Source: an uncultured Bacillota bacterium (GTDB lineage Bacteria > Bacillota_I > Bacilli_A > RF39 > UBA660). Taken from it: DNA of 34,442 nt. The notes under the pieces were generated by a model, which was given only the letters and a program-made list of their open reading frames with translations, had not been told where the DNA came from and searched no databases. The DNA lies in the NCBI GenBank assembly GCA_946541645.1, contig CAMNJS010000005.1, positions 1-34,442 of the forward strand. The letters run 5' to 3'. The position numbers were made by a program, and so were the translations under genes. Positions 27,318 to 34,442 of the stretch are shown here, piece after piece; position 1 is the stretch's first letter, and the number at the start of each line of letters is the position of its first letter.

Positions 27318-27527
27318 ATGTTTGAAAATAAGAAGATATTTATATTAGGTATGGGCAATAGTGACGTTAGTACTGTTAATAATTTTAATGAGGCAGTTAG
27401 TGTGGCATATTCGGTTTCTAAGGGCGGGGATACTATTTTACTTAGCCTCGCTTGTGCTAGCTGGGATCAGTTTGATAATTTTGAACAGCGTGGTTATGAA
27501 TTTAAGAAAACGGTCAATAATTTATAA
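27318..27527 (+). pseudogene. Orphan MurD C-terminal fragment-like ORF (69 aa)
   Basis: [42 protein letters not shown] matches the extreme C-terminus of MurD (consensus '[23 protein letters not shown]..Fk'); no upstream MurD domains, in-frame stop TAA at 27273. Confidence 0.65.
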
Positions 27528-27655
27528 AATTGTAGTTTTTTTGTAAATTAAGGTAAAATTTATTAATTTTAATGGAATTATTTAGTAAATTTTGATATAA
27601 TCTTATTGTAATGGATAAGTGGCTTGTATGTTTAGTAATTTATCTTTAATTTGAT

Positions 27656-27684
27656 TTGACAAATAAAGGTTTTAGTGCTAATAT
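27656..27684 (+). promoter_or_regulatory. Near-consensus promoter of surface-protein gene
   Basis: TTGACA (27656-27661), 17-bp spacer ending TGC (extended -10), TAATAT (27679-27684). Confidence 0.8.
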
Positions 27685-27758
27685 ATGCAGCTGAAAACGG
27701 AGATTTATTATTTTTAGGAATAATAAGGGACTCTAGTTTATAGAAATGAGGGATTTTT

Positions 27759-29063
27759 ATGAGAAAATGGAAATTACAATTCAACAAGTTTAGAACAGCA
27801 ATTGGAATTACTGCGGCAACTCTTTCTTCTGTGTTTATGGCTACACCTGCTTATGCTGAAGAAGCTTCTGTTGTTGATACAACTACTCCAGATGCTATTG
27901 TTCAAGTTGATGATTTTACTGAAAATGCTGTAAATGATTCTGTAGTAGCAGAGTCAGAAATTGGTACTCCAGTTTCTATGCTAAATACGCTTGAGCCTGT
28001 AGCTGAAACTCAAGAAGTGAGTCAGCCTGCTTTAGAAGCCCAAGAAGAATCTACTGGTGTAGTTACTGAGACTCAAGAAGAACCTACTACTGAAGAAAGT
28101 ACTATAGTTGATAATAAAACTGTAGAAGAAGTGTCAGAGGTGGGACCTACTATTGAACCTGTAATTTTTAATGCTGATGAAGAAAAATCAGCAGAAGTTC
28201 AAGAAACTTCTCTAGAACAAGATAAAGCAGAATATACTACTTCAATGGATGAAGCGGGCACTGTTGTTGTTACTGGTGAGACACCTTCTGTTAGTGATTT
28301 AGTAGAAATGACTGACGAAATAACTAATACGTATGGTGAAAATGTTGAAGTTCATGTTGAAGATAAGCAAGCAGAATCATCTACAATTGATTTAGGTACT
28401 GATGGGTACGCTGTTTTGAAAAATGAGGATGGTTCTTATGAATTAATTATAGGTGGCGTAGGCCTTGGTAATGATAATATTGGCGCTTTAAAAGAAAAAA
28501 TTGTAGCTGAACATCCAGAACTTTCTGGTGTCAATTTTGCTATTCATGCAGCTCCAGATAGCGGTATAGTTAATGTTTCTGGAAAAGAGGTTGTTACAAC
28601 TGGTTCTGATCAAAGCATACAAGATGCTGAAGATAAATCTAATGATCCTGATGCGACGAAAGAAAATACAAAACCTTTTGCTGAACCAGAACCTGAACCA
28701 ACTCCTGAACCTGAGCCAACACCAGAGCCAAAACCTGAACCAACGCCAGAACCTAAGCCAACTCCTGAACCTAAACCTGAACCAACGCCAGAACCTGAGC
28801 CAACTCCTGAACCACACGAGTATGCTCCAAATACTGGAGATAATACTAAAAACTCAGCTATCGCAAATGGTATGTTTGCTTCTGGTATTGCTATGTTAGG
28901 GGCAGCCTTTGCAGTCGGTAATAAGAAATTAAAGCTTGCTGAAGAAAAAATGGCAGGGTTAGCTGTAGCAGCTAAAGAAACTCTTAGATTTAATCGTGAA
29001 AATATGAAAACGGCTGATGACTTTGAAGCATTTGCTAATACAAGTTATTCAAGAAGAAAATAA
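27759..29063 (+). CDS. Secreted/surface protein with Pro-Glu-Thr-rich stalk and C-terminal TM
   Basis: Signal peptide FRTAIGITAATLSSVFMATPAYAEE; (PEPTPEPK)n stalk; APNTGDNTKNSAIANGMFASGIAMLGAAFAVGNKK. Confidence 0.8.
   Translation: MRKWKLQFNKFRTAIGITAATLSSVFMATPAYAEEASVVDTTTPDAIVQVDDFTENAVNDSVVAESEIGTPVSMLNTLEPVAETQEVSQPALEAQEESTGVVTETQEEPTTEESTIVDNKTVEEVSEVGPTIEPVIFNADEEKSAEVQETSLEQDKAEYTTSMDEAGTVVVTGETPSVSDLVEMTDEITNTYGENVEVHVEDKQAESSTIDLGTDGYAVLKNEDGSYELIIGGVGLGNDNIGALKEKIVAEHPELSGVNFAIHAAPDSGIVNVSGKEVVTTGSDQSIQDAEDKSNDPDATKENTKPFAEPEPEPTPEPEPTPEPKPEPTPEPKPTPEPKPEPTPEPEPTPEPHEYAPNTGDNTKNSAIANGMFASGIAMLGAAFAVGNKKLKLAEEKMAGLAVAAKETLRFNRENMKTADDFEAFANTSYSRRK
28683..28815 (+). repeat. Degenerate in-gene tandem repeat encoding PEPTPEPK-type stalk
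   Basis: Repeated gaacc(t)gaaccaac(g/t)cc(a/t)gaacct units. Confidence 0.85.
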
Positions 29064-29084
29064 TAGAATTAAGGAGGAAATAAT

Positions 29085-30032
29085 ATGAAAAATATGAAAA
29101 AGATATCTAATTTATTGTGTTTAGTATTAGTTGCTGTATTATTTGTTTTTACTGGTATTAGTTCAACAAAAGCAGCTCCTCAGACTATAACTATATCTCG
29201 TACTGGCGTTTCTCCAAAGTACATTGATGCTTATGATTTTTATAATTTAAAATTTGATGATGATACGGTAGTTTACTGTTATAGTGGTCCAGGTAACTGG
29301 CCTACAGATGGACTTACCTATACTTTAGATGGTGAGGCTAGCGCTGCTATAAAATACATTTTGGAAAATGGCCCAAGAACTAGTGATAATTCTCAAGTCG
29401 CACGTTATGTTACTCAAGGTGCTATTTGGTGGTATAGAGCTGAAAATGGAGAAATTTCTGCTTTATCTACTGAATTTGTTGAAACTGGCGCTGAGTCAGA
29501 AACTGGTATTAGAGATCTTATTAAAAATTTAGTTAGAGATGCTCGTAATAATACATCTACTTCTAATAAAAAAGCTTATATTTTTAAAAGTTCAGGCTAT
29601 CAAGATGTAGTTGCACTTTATGCACCAGATCCTGAACCAACTCCAGATCCTGAGCCTGAGGAAGTTTGTGTTGAATATGAAATCGTAGGAAATGTAAGGC
29701 CTGATCCTGCAAAGACTGATCCAACTCCTGGTAAGGAATGCTACAATAAAGGTACTGAATACGATCAGAAAAAAGAATTAAAAACTAGACAATCTAACTG
29801 TAAATTTAATGGTTGGTATACTAATAGTAATTTAACTGGTAGATGGACTAATGGTACTGCACTTAACAACAATTTAAAATTATATGGCGCATGGGAATGT
29901 GGTACTCCAGTTATAGTTCCTGCTACTGCTGCTAATACTCCACTTATTATTTTAGGTGTAGGATTAACTGCAATTGCAATTGGTGCCGGTGTATATATTT
30001 ACAGAGATAAAAAAATTAATTCAAATAAATAA
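29085..30032 (+). CDS. Thioester-domain (TQXA/TED) adhesin with Flg_new-like (InlB B) repeat and C-terminal anchor
   Basis: Signal peptide; VVYCYSGPGNWP (Cys) plus YVTQGAIWWY (TQxA); CKFNGWYTNSNLTGRWTNGTALNNNLKLYGAWE; TM TPLIILGVGLTAIAIGAGVYIY then RDKK. Confidence 0.78.
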   Translation: MKNMKKISNLLCLVLVAVLFVFTGISSTKAAPQTITISRTGVSPKYIDAYDFYNLKFDDDTVVYCYSGPGNWPTDGLTYTLDGEASAAIKYILENGPRTSDNSQVARYVTQGAIWWYRAENGEISALSTEFVETGAESETGIRDLIKNLVRDARNNTSTSNKKAYIFKSSGYQDVVALYAPDPEPTPDPEPEEVCVEYEIVGNVRPDPAKTDPTPGKECYNKGTEYDQKKELKTRQSNCKFNGWYTNSNLTGRWTNGTALNNNLKLYGAWECGTPVIVPATAANTPLIILGVGLTAIAIGAGVYIYRDKKINSNK

Positions 30033-30038
30033 TGTGTA

Positions 30039-30062
30039 GGAAGCTAATGCTTCCTTTTTTTG
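30039..30062 (+). terminator. Rho-independent terminator
   Basis: GGAAGC-TAAT-GCTTCC followed by TTTTTTTG. Confidence 0.85.
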
Positions 30063-30091
30063 TTGACTTTTTATAAGAAAAACAATATAAT
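30063..30091 (+). promoter_or_regulatory. Promoter of hisS-aspS
   Basis: TTGACT (30063-30068), 17-bp spacer, TATAAT (30086-30091). Confidence 0.75.
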
Positions 30092-30118
30092 TTTATGTAG
30101 TGATAGGAAGTGATATAA

Positions 30119-31396
30119 ATGCAAAAACCTAAGGGAACTTATGATATTTTTGGTGATAAAGCTGATAAAATGATTTATCTTAGAAAAGTAGTTAACGCTT
30201 TGATGGATAAGTATAATGCTAAATATTTTGAAACACCTATTTTTGAATCCAGTGATCTTTTCCATAGAGGAGTAGGTGAAACTACTGATATTGTTAGTAA
30301 AGAAACTTACGATTTTAAAGATCGTGGTGATAGAAATTTAACTTTACGTCCTGAAGGTACGGCAGGGATTGTTAGAAGCTTTATTGAAAACAAGCTTTAT
30401 GCTGATAGTATGCCTTTAAAAGCTTGGTATTTTGGTCCTATGTTTAGGTATGAAAGGCCGCAGGCTGGTCGTTTTAGACAATTTTATCAATTTGGTTTTG
30501 AAGCTTTTGGGACTTATGATGCAAGTATGGATGCTGAAGCTATTAGTATTTTAGTTAATTTACTTAGAATGCTTGGTTTAAAAGGGGTAAAAGTAAATAT
30601 TAATAGTTTAGGAGATAGTGAATCCAGGAAAAGATATAGAGATGCTTTGATTTCTTATTTTAGACCTTATTTACATGAGCTGTGTGATGACTGTAAAGCT
30701 CGTTTTGAAAAAAATCCTTTGCGGATTTTAGATTGCAAAATTGATTGTGATAAAGAGTTTATGAAGAATGCTCCTAAGATGACGGATTATTTAAATGATG
30801 ATAGTAGAAGACATTTTGATGAGGTAAAGGAATATTTGAAGGCAATGGATATTGATTATGTGCTCAATCCTAATATAGTTAGAGGTCTTGATTATTATAC
30901 GCATACGGTGTTTGAAGTGGAAGCGGATATTCCTGGTTTTGGTTCACAAAATGTTTTAGGCGCCGGTGGAAGATATAATAATTTAGTTGAAAATATTGGG
31001 GGACCGTCTGTTCCTGGGGTTGGTTTTGCAATAGGTCTTGAGAGACTACTTCTTGCTTTGGAAATGGAAAATATTGATATATGTAATACTTCTTATCCTG
31101 AAATTTACGTTGTACCTATGGGTATAGATGCAAAAGTTAAAGTAGCTAGTCTTGTTAATACTTTAAGATTAAGTGGTTTTAATGTCGAGATGGACTATGA
31201 TAATCGAAATTTAAAAAGCAATTTTAAGGTGGCTGACAGGCTAAAAGTTAAATATATTATTATTGTTGGTGATGAGGAAATTAATAGTAGAATACTTACT
31301 ATTAAAGATAACAATTCTAAAGAAGAATATAAAGTTAAGCTTGATGATTTAATAGAATTTTTTGATAAAAAATTAGGTGATGATGATGAAAATTAA
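30119..31396 (+). CDS. hisS: Histidine--tRNA ligase
   Basis: KPKGTYDIFGD, TLRPEGTAGIVRS, FRYERPQAGRFRQFYQFGFEAFG, RGLDYYTHTVFE, GGRYNNLV. Confidence 0.97.
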   Translation: MQKPKGTYDIFGDKADKMIYLRKVVNALMDKYNAKYFETPIFESSDLFHRGVGETTDIVSKETYDFKDRGDRNLTLRPEGTAGIVRSFIENKLYADSMPLKAWYFGPMFRYERPQAGRFRQFYQFGFEAFGTYDASMDAEAISILVNLLRMLGLKGVKVNINSLGDSESRKRYRDALISYFRPYLHELCDDCKARFEKNPLRILDCKIDCDKEFMKNAPKMTDYLNDDSRRHFDEVKEYLKAMDIDYVLNPNIVRGLDYYTHTVFEVEADIPGFGSQNVLGAGGRYNNLVENIGGPSVPGVGFAIGLERLLLALEMENIDICNTSYPEIYVVPMGIDAKVKVASLVNTLRLSGFNVEMDYDNRNLKSNFKVADRLKVKYIIIVGDEEINSRILTIKDNNSKEEYKVKLDDLIEFFDKKLGDDDEN

Positions 31397-33110
31397 TAAT
31401 ACAAGTATTTCTAAAAATGATGCAGGAAAGATTGTAACTCTATATGGATGGGTTAATAAAAAGAGAGATTTAGGCGGATTAATTTTTATTGATTTGCGTG
31501 ATAGATCTGGCATTATACAGCTTACGGTTAGTCCTGAATCTGAAGTGTATAATGTTGCTGAAAGATTAAAGAATGAATACGTTATAAAAGTACGCGGGAA
31601 GGTTCAGATGCGACAAAATGCTAATTTGAATCTGGAAACTGGGGAAATAGAGGTTTTAGTTAGTGAAATAGAAATTTTAAACAAATCTAATGATCTTCCT
31701 TTCGATTTAAATAATCTTACGGCTTTAGATGATACGAGACTTAAATATCGTTATTTAGATTTAAGAAGAAGTGAGCTTCAAGATAAAATTATTACGAAAC
31801 ATAAGATTATGAATAGTACAAGAGAGTATTTAAATTCTTTAGATTTTTTAGAAATTGAAACGCCTATTTTGTGTAAAAGTACGCCAGAAGGTGCTAGAGA
31901 TTATTTAGTTCCTTCCAGGGTTAATCCCGGGTCTTTTTATGCTTTGCCTCAGTCTCCACAAATATTTAAGCAGCTTCTTATGGTATCTGGGTTTGAAAGA
32001 TATTATCAAATTGCAAGGTGTTTTAGGGATGAGGATTTAAGAGCTGATAGGCAACCTGAGTTTACGCAAATAGATATGGAAATGAGCTTTGTAGATGAAG
32101 ACGATATTATGAATGTTACGGAAGGGTTAATTGCTAAAATATTTAAGGATGTGAAAAATATTGATATTAAACTTCCTTTAATGCGTATGACTTATGAAGA
32201 TGCAATTAATTTATATGGATCTGATAAGCCAGATTTGAGATTTGATATGATTATTAATGATATTACAAAGTGCTTTTTAAAAACTGATTTTAAAATATTT
32301 AGTGATGTCATTAATAGTGGAGGAGTTATTAATGCGATTGTAGTTAAAAATGCTGCTGATAAGTATTCTAGAAAGGATATTGATAATTTGGCAGAATTTG
32401 TTAAAATTTATGGTGCTTCTATTCTTTCTTTTCTTAAATATGATAATGCGTTTACAGGTTCGATTGTAAAATTTGTTTCTGATGATATTGCAAAGTGTTT
32501 GATTAATGATTTAAATTTAGTTAATAATGATTTAATTTTTGTTATCGCTGGAGATAAAAAAATGGTTAAAACTTCTTTAGGTGCTTTGCGAATTAAAATT
32601 GCTAAGGATTTAAATTTAATTAAGGATGGGTATAAATTACTTTGGATCACTGATTTTCCAATGTTTGAATATAGTGAAGAAGAAGGAAGATATATTGCTT
32701 GCCATCATCCTTTTACAATGCCGCAGGATGTAAATAATATTAATGACAAAGAGCATGCTTTAGCTAGAGCTTATGATATTGTTATTAATGGCTATGAAGC
32801 TGGTGGTGGTAGCATCAGAATACATGATACAAATATACAAGATAAGGTATTTGAATCATTAGGCCTTTCTAGGGAAGAAGCTTTGGAAAAGTTTGGGTTC
32901 TTGCTTAATGCGTTATCTTTTGGTGCTCCGCCTCATGGAGGCCTTGCTTTAGGTTTGGAACGACTTACGATGATACTTAGTGGTACTGAAAATATTCGTG
33001 ATGTGATTGCATTTCCAAAAACGGCTAGTGCGTCTGATTTAATGACTGACGCGCCAAATACTGTTAGTGGGAAGCAGCTTGATGAGTTACATATTAAAAT
33101 AAGTCAGTGA
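31386..33110 (+). CDS. aspS: Aspartate--tRNA ligase
   Basis: LYGWVNKKRDLGGLIFIDLRDRSGIIQ, TPEGARDYLVPSR, QSPQIFKQLLMVSGFERYYQIARCFRDEDLRADRQPEFTQID, HHPFTMP, GLALGLERL. Overlaps hisS by 11 nt. Confidence 0.97.
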   Translation: MKINNTSISKNDAGKIVTLYGWVNKKRDLGGLIFIDLRDRSGIIQLTVSPESEVYNVAERLKNEYVIKVRGKVQMRQNANLNLETGEIEVLVSEIEILNKSNDLPFDLNNLTALDDTRLKYRYLDLRRSELQDKIITKHKIMNSTREYLNSLDFLEIETPILCKSTPEGARDYLVPSRVNPGSFYALPQSPQIFKQLLMVSGFERYYQIARCFRDEDLRADRQPEFTQIDMEMSFVDEDDIMNVTEGLIAKIFKDVKNIDIKLPLMRMTYEDAINLYGSDKPDLRFDMIINDITKCFLKTDFKIFSDVINSGGVINAIVVKNAADKYSRKDIDNLAEFVKIYGASILSFLKYDNAFTGSIVKFVSDDIAKCLINDLNLVNNDLIFVIAGDKKMVKTSLGALRIKIAKDLNLIKDGYKLLWITDFPMFEYSEEEGRYIACHHPFTMPQDVNNINDKEHALARAYDIVINGYEAGGGSIRIHDTNIQDKVFESLGLSREEALEKFGFLLNALSFGAPPHGGLALGLERLTMILSGTENIRDVIAFPKTASASDLMTDAPNTVSGKQLDELHIKISQ

Positions 33111-33179
33111 ATACTGACTTTTTATTGATATTTATGGATCGTTTTGTTATAATATAAAGCATTATGGGGGGGAAGTAAT

Positions 33180-33941
33180 ATGAATTTATATGATATTTAT
33201 GAAAATGTTAGAAAAAATGTTGTTGGTCAAGATGAAGCTTTAAAAAAAATGATTTTAACTATTGATCATAATTTGAACGATGGACATTTTAATAAAGAAA
33301 ATGTAATTTTAAAAGGCGATAGGGGTTCTGGGAAGACGATTATGTGTGAAGAAATAGCTAGAGAAATGGGCATTCCATTTACGCAAATTGATGTTTCTCT
33401 TAGTGATGATAGATTATGTAGTGATCATATTGAAGAAGCTTTTACTAAATTTGCCGGGGAAATAGACGCTGCAGAGCTTTATGGTATTGTTTTGTTTGAT
33501 GGTTTTGATAAATTAATTTCTGAGAATAAGGATAATAATATTGTAAGTTTAACAAAACAAAATAATTACTTTTTAGCTAATGGTCGCCTTGATATTTATG
33601 GCATTTTTGATATTTCGAGAGTGACATTTGTGGCTGAGGGAACATATGGCAATAAGCTAACTGGATTTAATTCTGATTTTGATATAACAAATGATGATTT
33701 ATTTGCTTCTAGATTTACTAAAGTTATAGAAACTAATCCTATTACTGAAGATTTGGTATTTAATGCTGTGTTTTTGTCTAATATTTCTTCTATGAGAAAT
33801 ATTGGTGATATTGTTTTAGATGATGAGGAAATTGATAAAATAGTCTGTATGGTAATGGATCGTGGGGTTGGTTTACATAGCGCACCTTCAGTAATTGATG
33901 AAGTTTTGTATCCAAAGTTTTCAAAAAAATATTTTGGTTAA
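33180..33941 (+). CDS. ClpX-like AAA+ domain protein with degenerate Walker B
   Basis: VVGQDEALKKMI, LKGDRGSGKT (Walker A), GIVLFDGFDKL (cf. ClpX GIVYIDEIDKI), FVAEGTYGNKLTGF, SRFTKVIETNPITED. Confidence 0.75.
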   Translation: MNLYDIYENVRKNVVGQDEALKKMILTIDHNLNDGHFNKENVILKGDRGSGKTIMCEEIAREMGIPFTQIDVSLSDDRLCSDHIEEAFTKFAGEIDAAELYGIVLFDGFDKLISENKDNNIVSLTKQNNYFLANGRLDIYGIFDISRVTFVAEGTYGNKLTGFNSDFDITNDDLFASRFTKVIETNPITEDLVFNAVFLSNISSMRNIGDIVLDDEEIDKIVCMVMDRGVGLHSAPSVIDEVLYPKFSKKYFG

Positions 33942-33977
33942 CAAATTTAAAAAAATGTGGTATACTTATTGTGTTAT

Positions 33978-34052
33978 TGCCCCTTGGCCAAGCGGTAAGG
34001 CGATGGACTCTGACTCCATTATTCGTAGGTTCGAATCCTACAGGGGTAACCA
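33978..34052 (+). tRNA. tRNA-Gln (anticodon CTG), CCA encoded
   Basis: TGCCCCTTGGCCAAGCGGTAAGGCGATGGACTCTGACTCCATTATTCGTAGGTTCGAATCCTACAGGGGTAACCA; loop CTCTGAC. Confidence 0.93.
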
Positions 34053-34060
34053 AAGTATGC

Positions 34061-34090
34061 AAAACCCTTTATTTTCAAAGGGTTTTATTA
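34061..34090 (+). terminator. Terminator of tRNA-Gln
   Basis: AAAACCCTTT-ATTTTC-AAAGGGTTTT, 10-bp stem. Confidence 0.8.
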
Positions 34091-34289
34091 TCGCAATATT
34101 TTAAGAAACTCCCAAAAAACTCCAGAAAAACTATTTTATACTATTATTTATGGAAATTGCTCGTTTAATTTTGTTATTTATGAAAAATAGTTTTATTATA
34201 AAAATGTTAAATAAATATCTTTAATTTTTAATTATTATAGGTATTAAATTTGATAAACATATAGTAAAAAAAATAATTTTGTGATACAA

Positions 34290-34442
34290 TGTAGTTGTCT
34301 AGAAGAAGATGCCATTATGAAAAACCTACTAAGTAAACGATTGGGAATCTAATTTATTGATGGTGTTGAATACTTTGTTTTCAAAGGATCCTAATATCTG
34401 TAATGTGATGCCCACCTGGGAGATCAGGTTTTAATTCGTTAA
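34290..34442 (+). ncRNA. ssrS: Structured ncRNA, candidate 6S RNA (truncated by window end)
   Basis: Extended -10 TGATACAAT just upstream, no ORF; nested pairing ATTGGGA/TCCTAAT, CTTTG-TTTT-CAAAG, ACCTG/CAGGT, possible closing AAAACCT/AGGTTTT; near hisS-aspS as for one 6S gene of Bacillus subtilis (from memory). Confidence 0.45.

Noticed and set aside
27361-27546. Alternative-frame 61-aa ORF overlapping 27318-27527
   Set aside because: The overlapping frame carries the recognisable MurD C-terminal motif; this frame has no supporting signal.
28488-28899. Antisense ORF (WFRSWLRFWRWFRF...) and +1-frame ORF (LNQLLNLSQHQSQNLNQ...) over the repeat region
   Set aside because: By-products of the low-complexity Pro/Glu repeat in the real CDS 27759-29063.
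33790-34062. Minus-strand ORF beginning MHTLVTPVGFEPTNNGVRVHRLTAWPRGN
   Set aside because: Classic artefact from translating the antisense of a tRNA gene (tRNA-Gln 33978-34052) plus the antisense of the AAA gene end.
33895-34168. Plus-strand ORFs with APWPSGKAMDSDSIIRRFESYRG and related frame
   Set aside because: Read straight through the tRNA-Gln gene; typical spurious tRNA translation.
1-34442. CRISPR arrays, transposase/IS elements, toxin-antitoxin pairs, phage structural genes
   Set aside because: Scanned by eye for regularly spaced repeats, DDE transposases, small paired ORFs and capsid/tail proteins; none found.

Overview
AT-rich, standard-code, endospore-forming Firmicute (Bacilli-like) chromosome segment. 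Backbone genes: sigG, ylmC/ymxH-like, GT4, mtaB, recD2 plus a small ORF, hisS-aspS, tRNA-Gln, and a truncated 6S-like RNA candidate at the right edge. The main structure I see is a 13.36-kb island (about 9.83-23.27 kb). It is bracketed by an intact minus-strand tRNA-Met(CAT) on the right (23195-23271) and a displaced 49-bp copy of that tRNA's 3' portion on the left (9833-9881, 47/49 identical). Paired 'ATGGCACAA' repeats with 12-bp spacing lie at both inner ends, which is the layout of attachment arms. No integrase gene is visible, so this looks like a CIME-like (integrase-less, att-flanked) element. Its cargo is a glycan/surface-decoration operon: ManC, PglC-like sugar transferase, two GT4s, deacetylase, two radical SAM proteins, GT2, CelD-like GNAT, SDR, cytosolic GH5-like protein, lactonase beta-propeller and a THUMP-type methyltransferase. 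There is no recognisable flippase, polymerase or exporter. Elsewhere several proteins look like pseudoenzymes: an ApbE-like protein lacking its catalytic motifs, a hybrid histidine kinase with His->Gln at the phosphoacceptor, and a ClpX-like AAA protein with Walker B Glu->Gly. There is also a thioester-domain adhesin next to a Pro-rich surface protein, an orphan MurD C-terminal tail, and a Met-rich 49-aa ORF missing from the ORF track. All calls come from reading the sequence; no database search was run.
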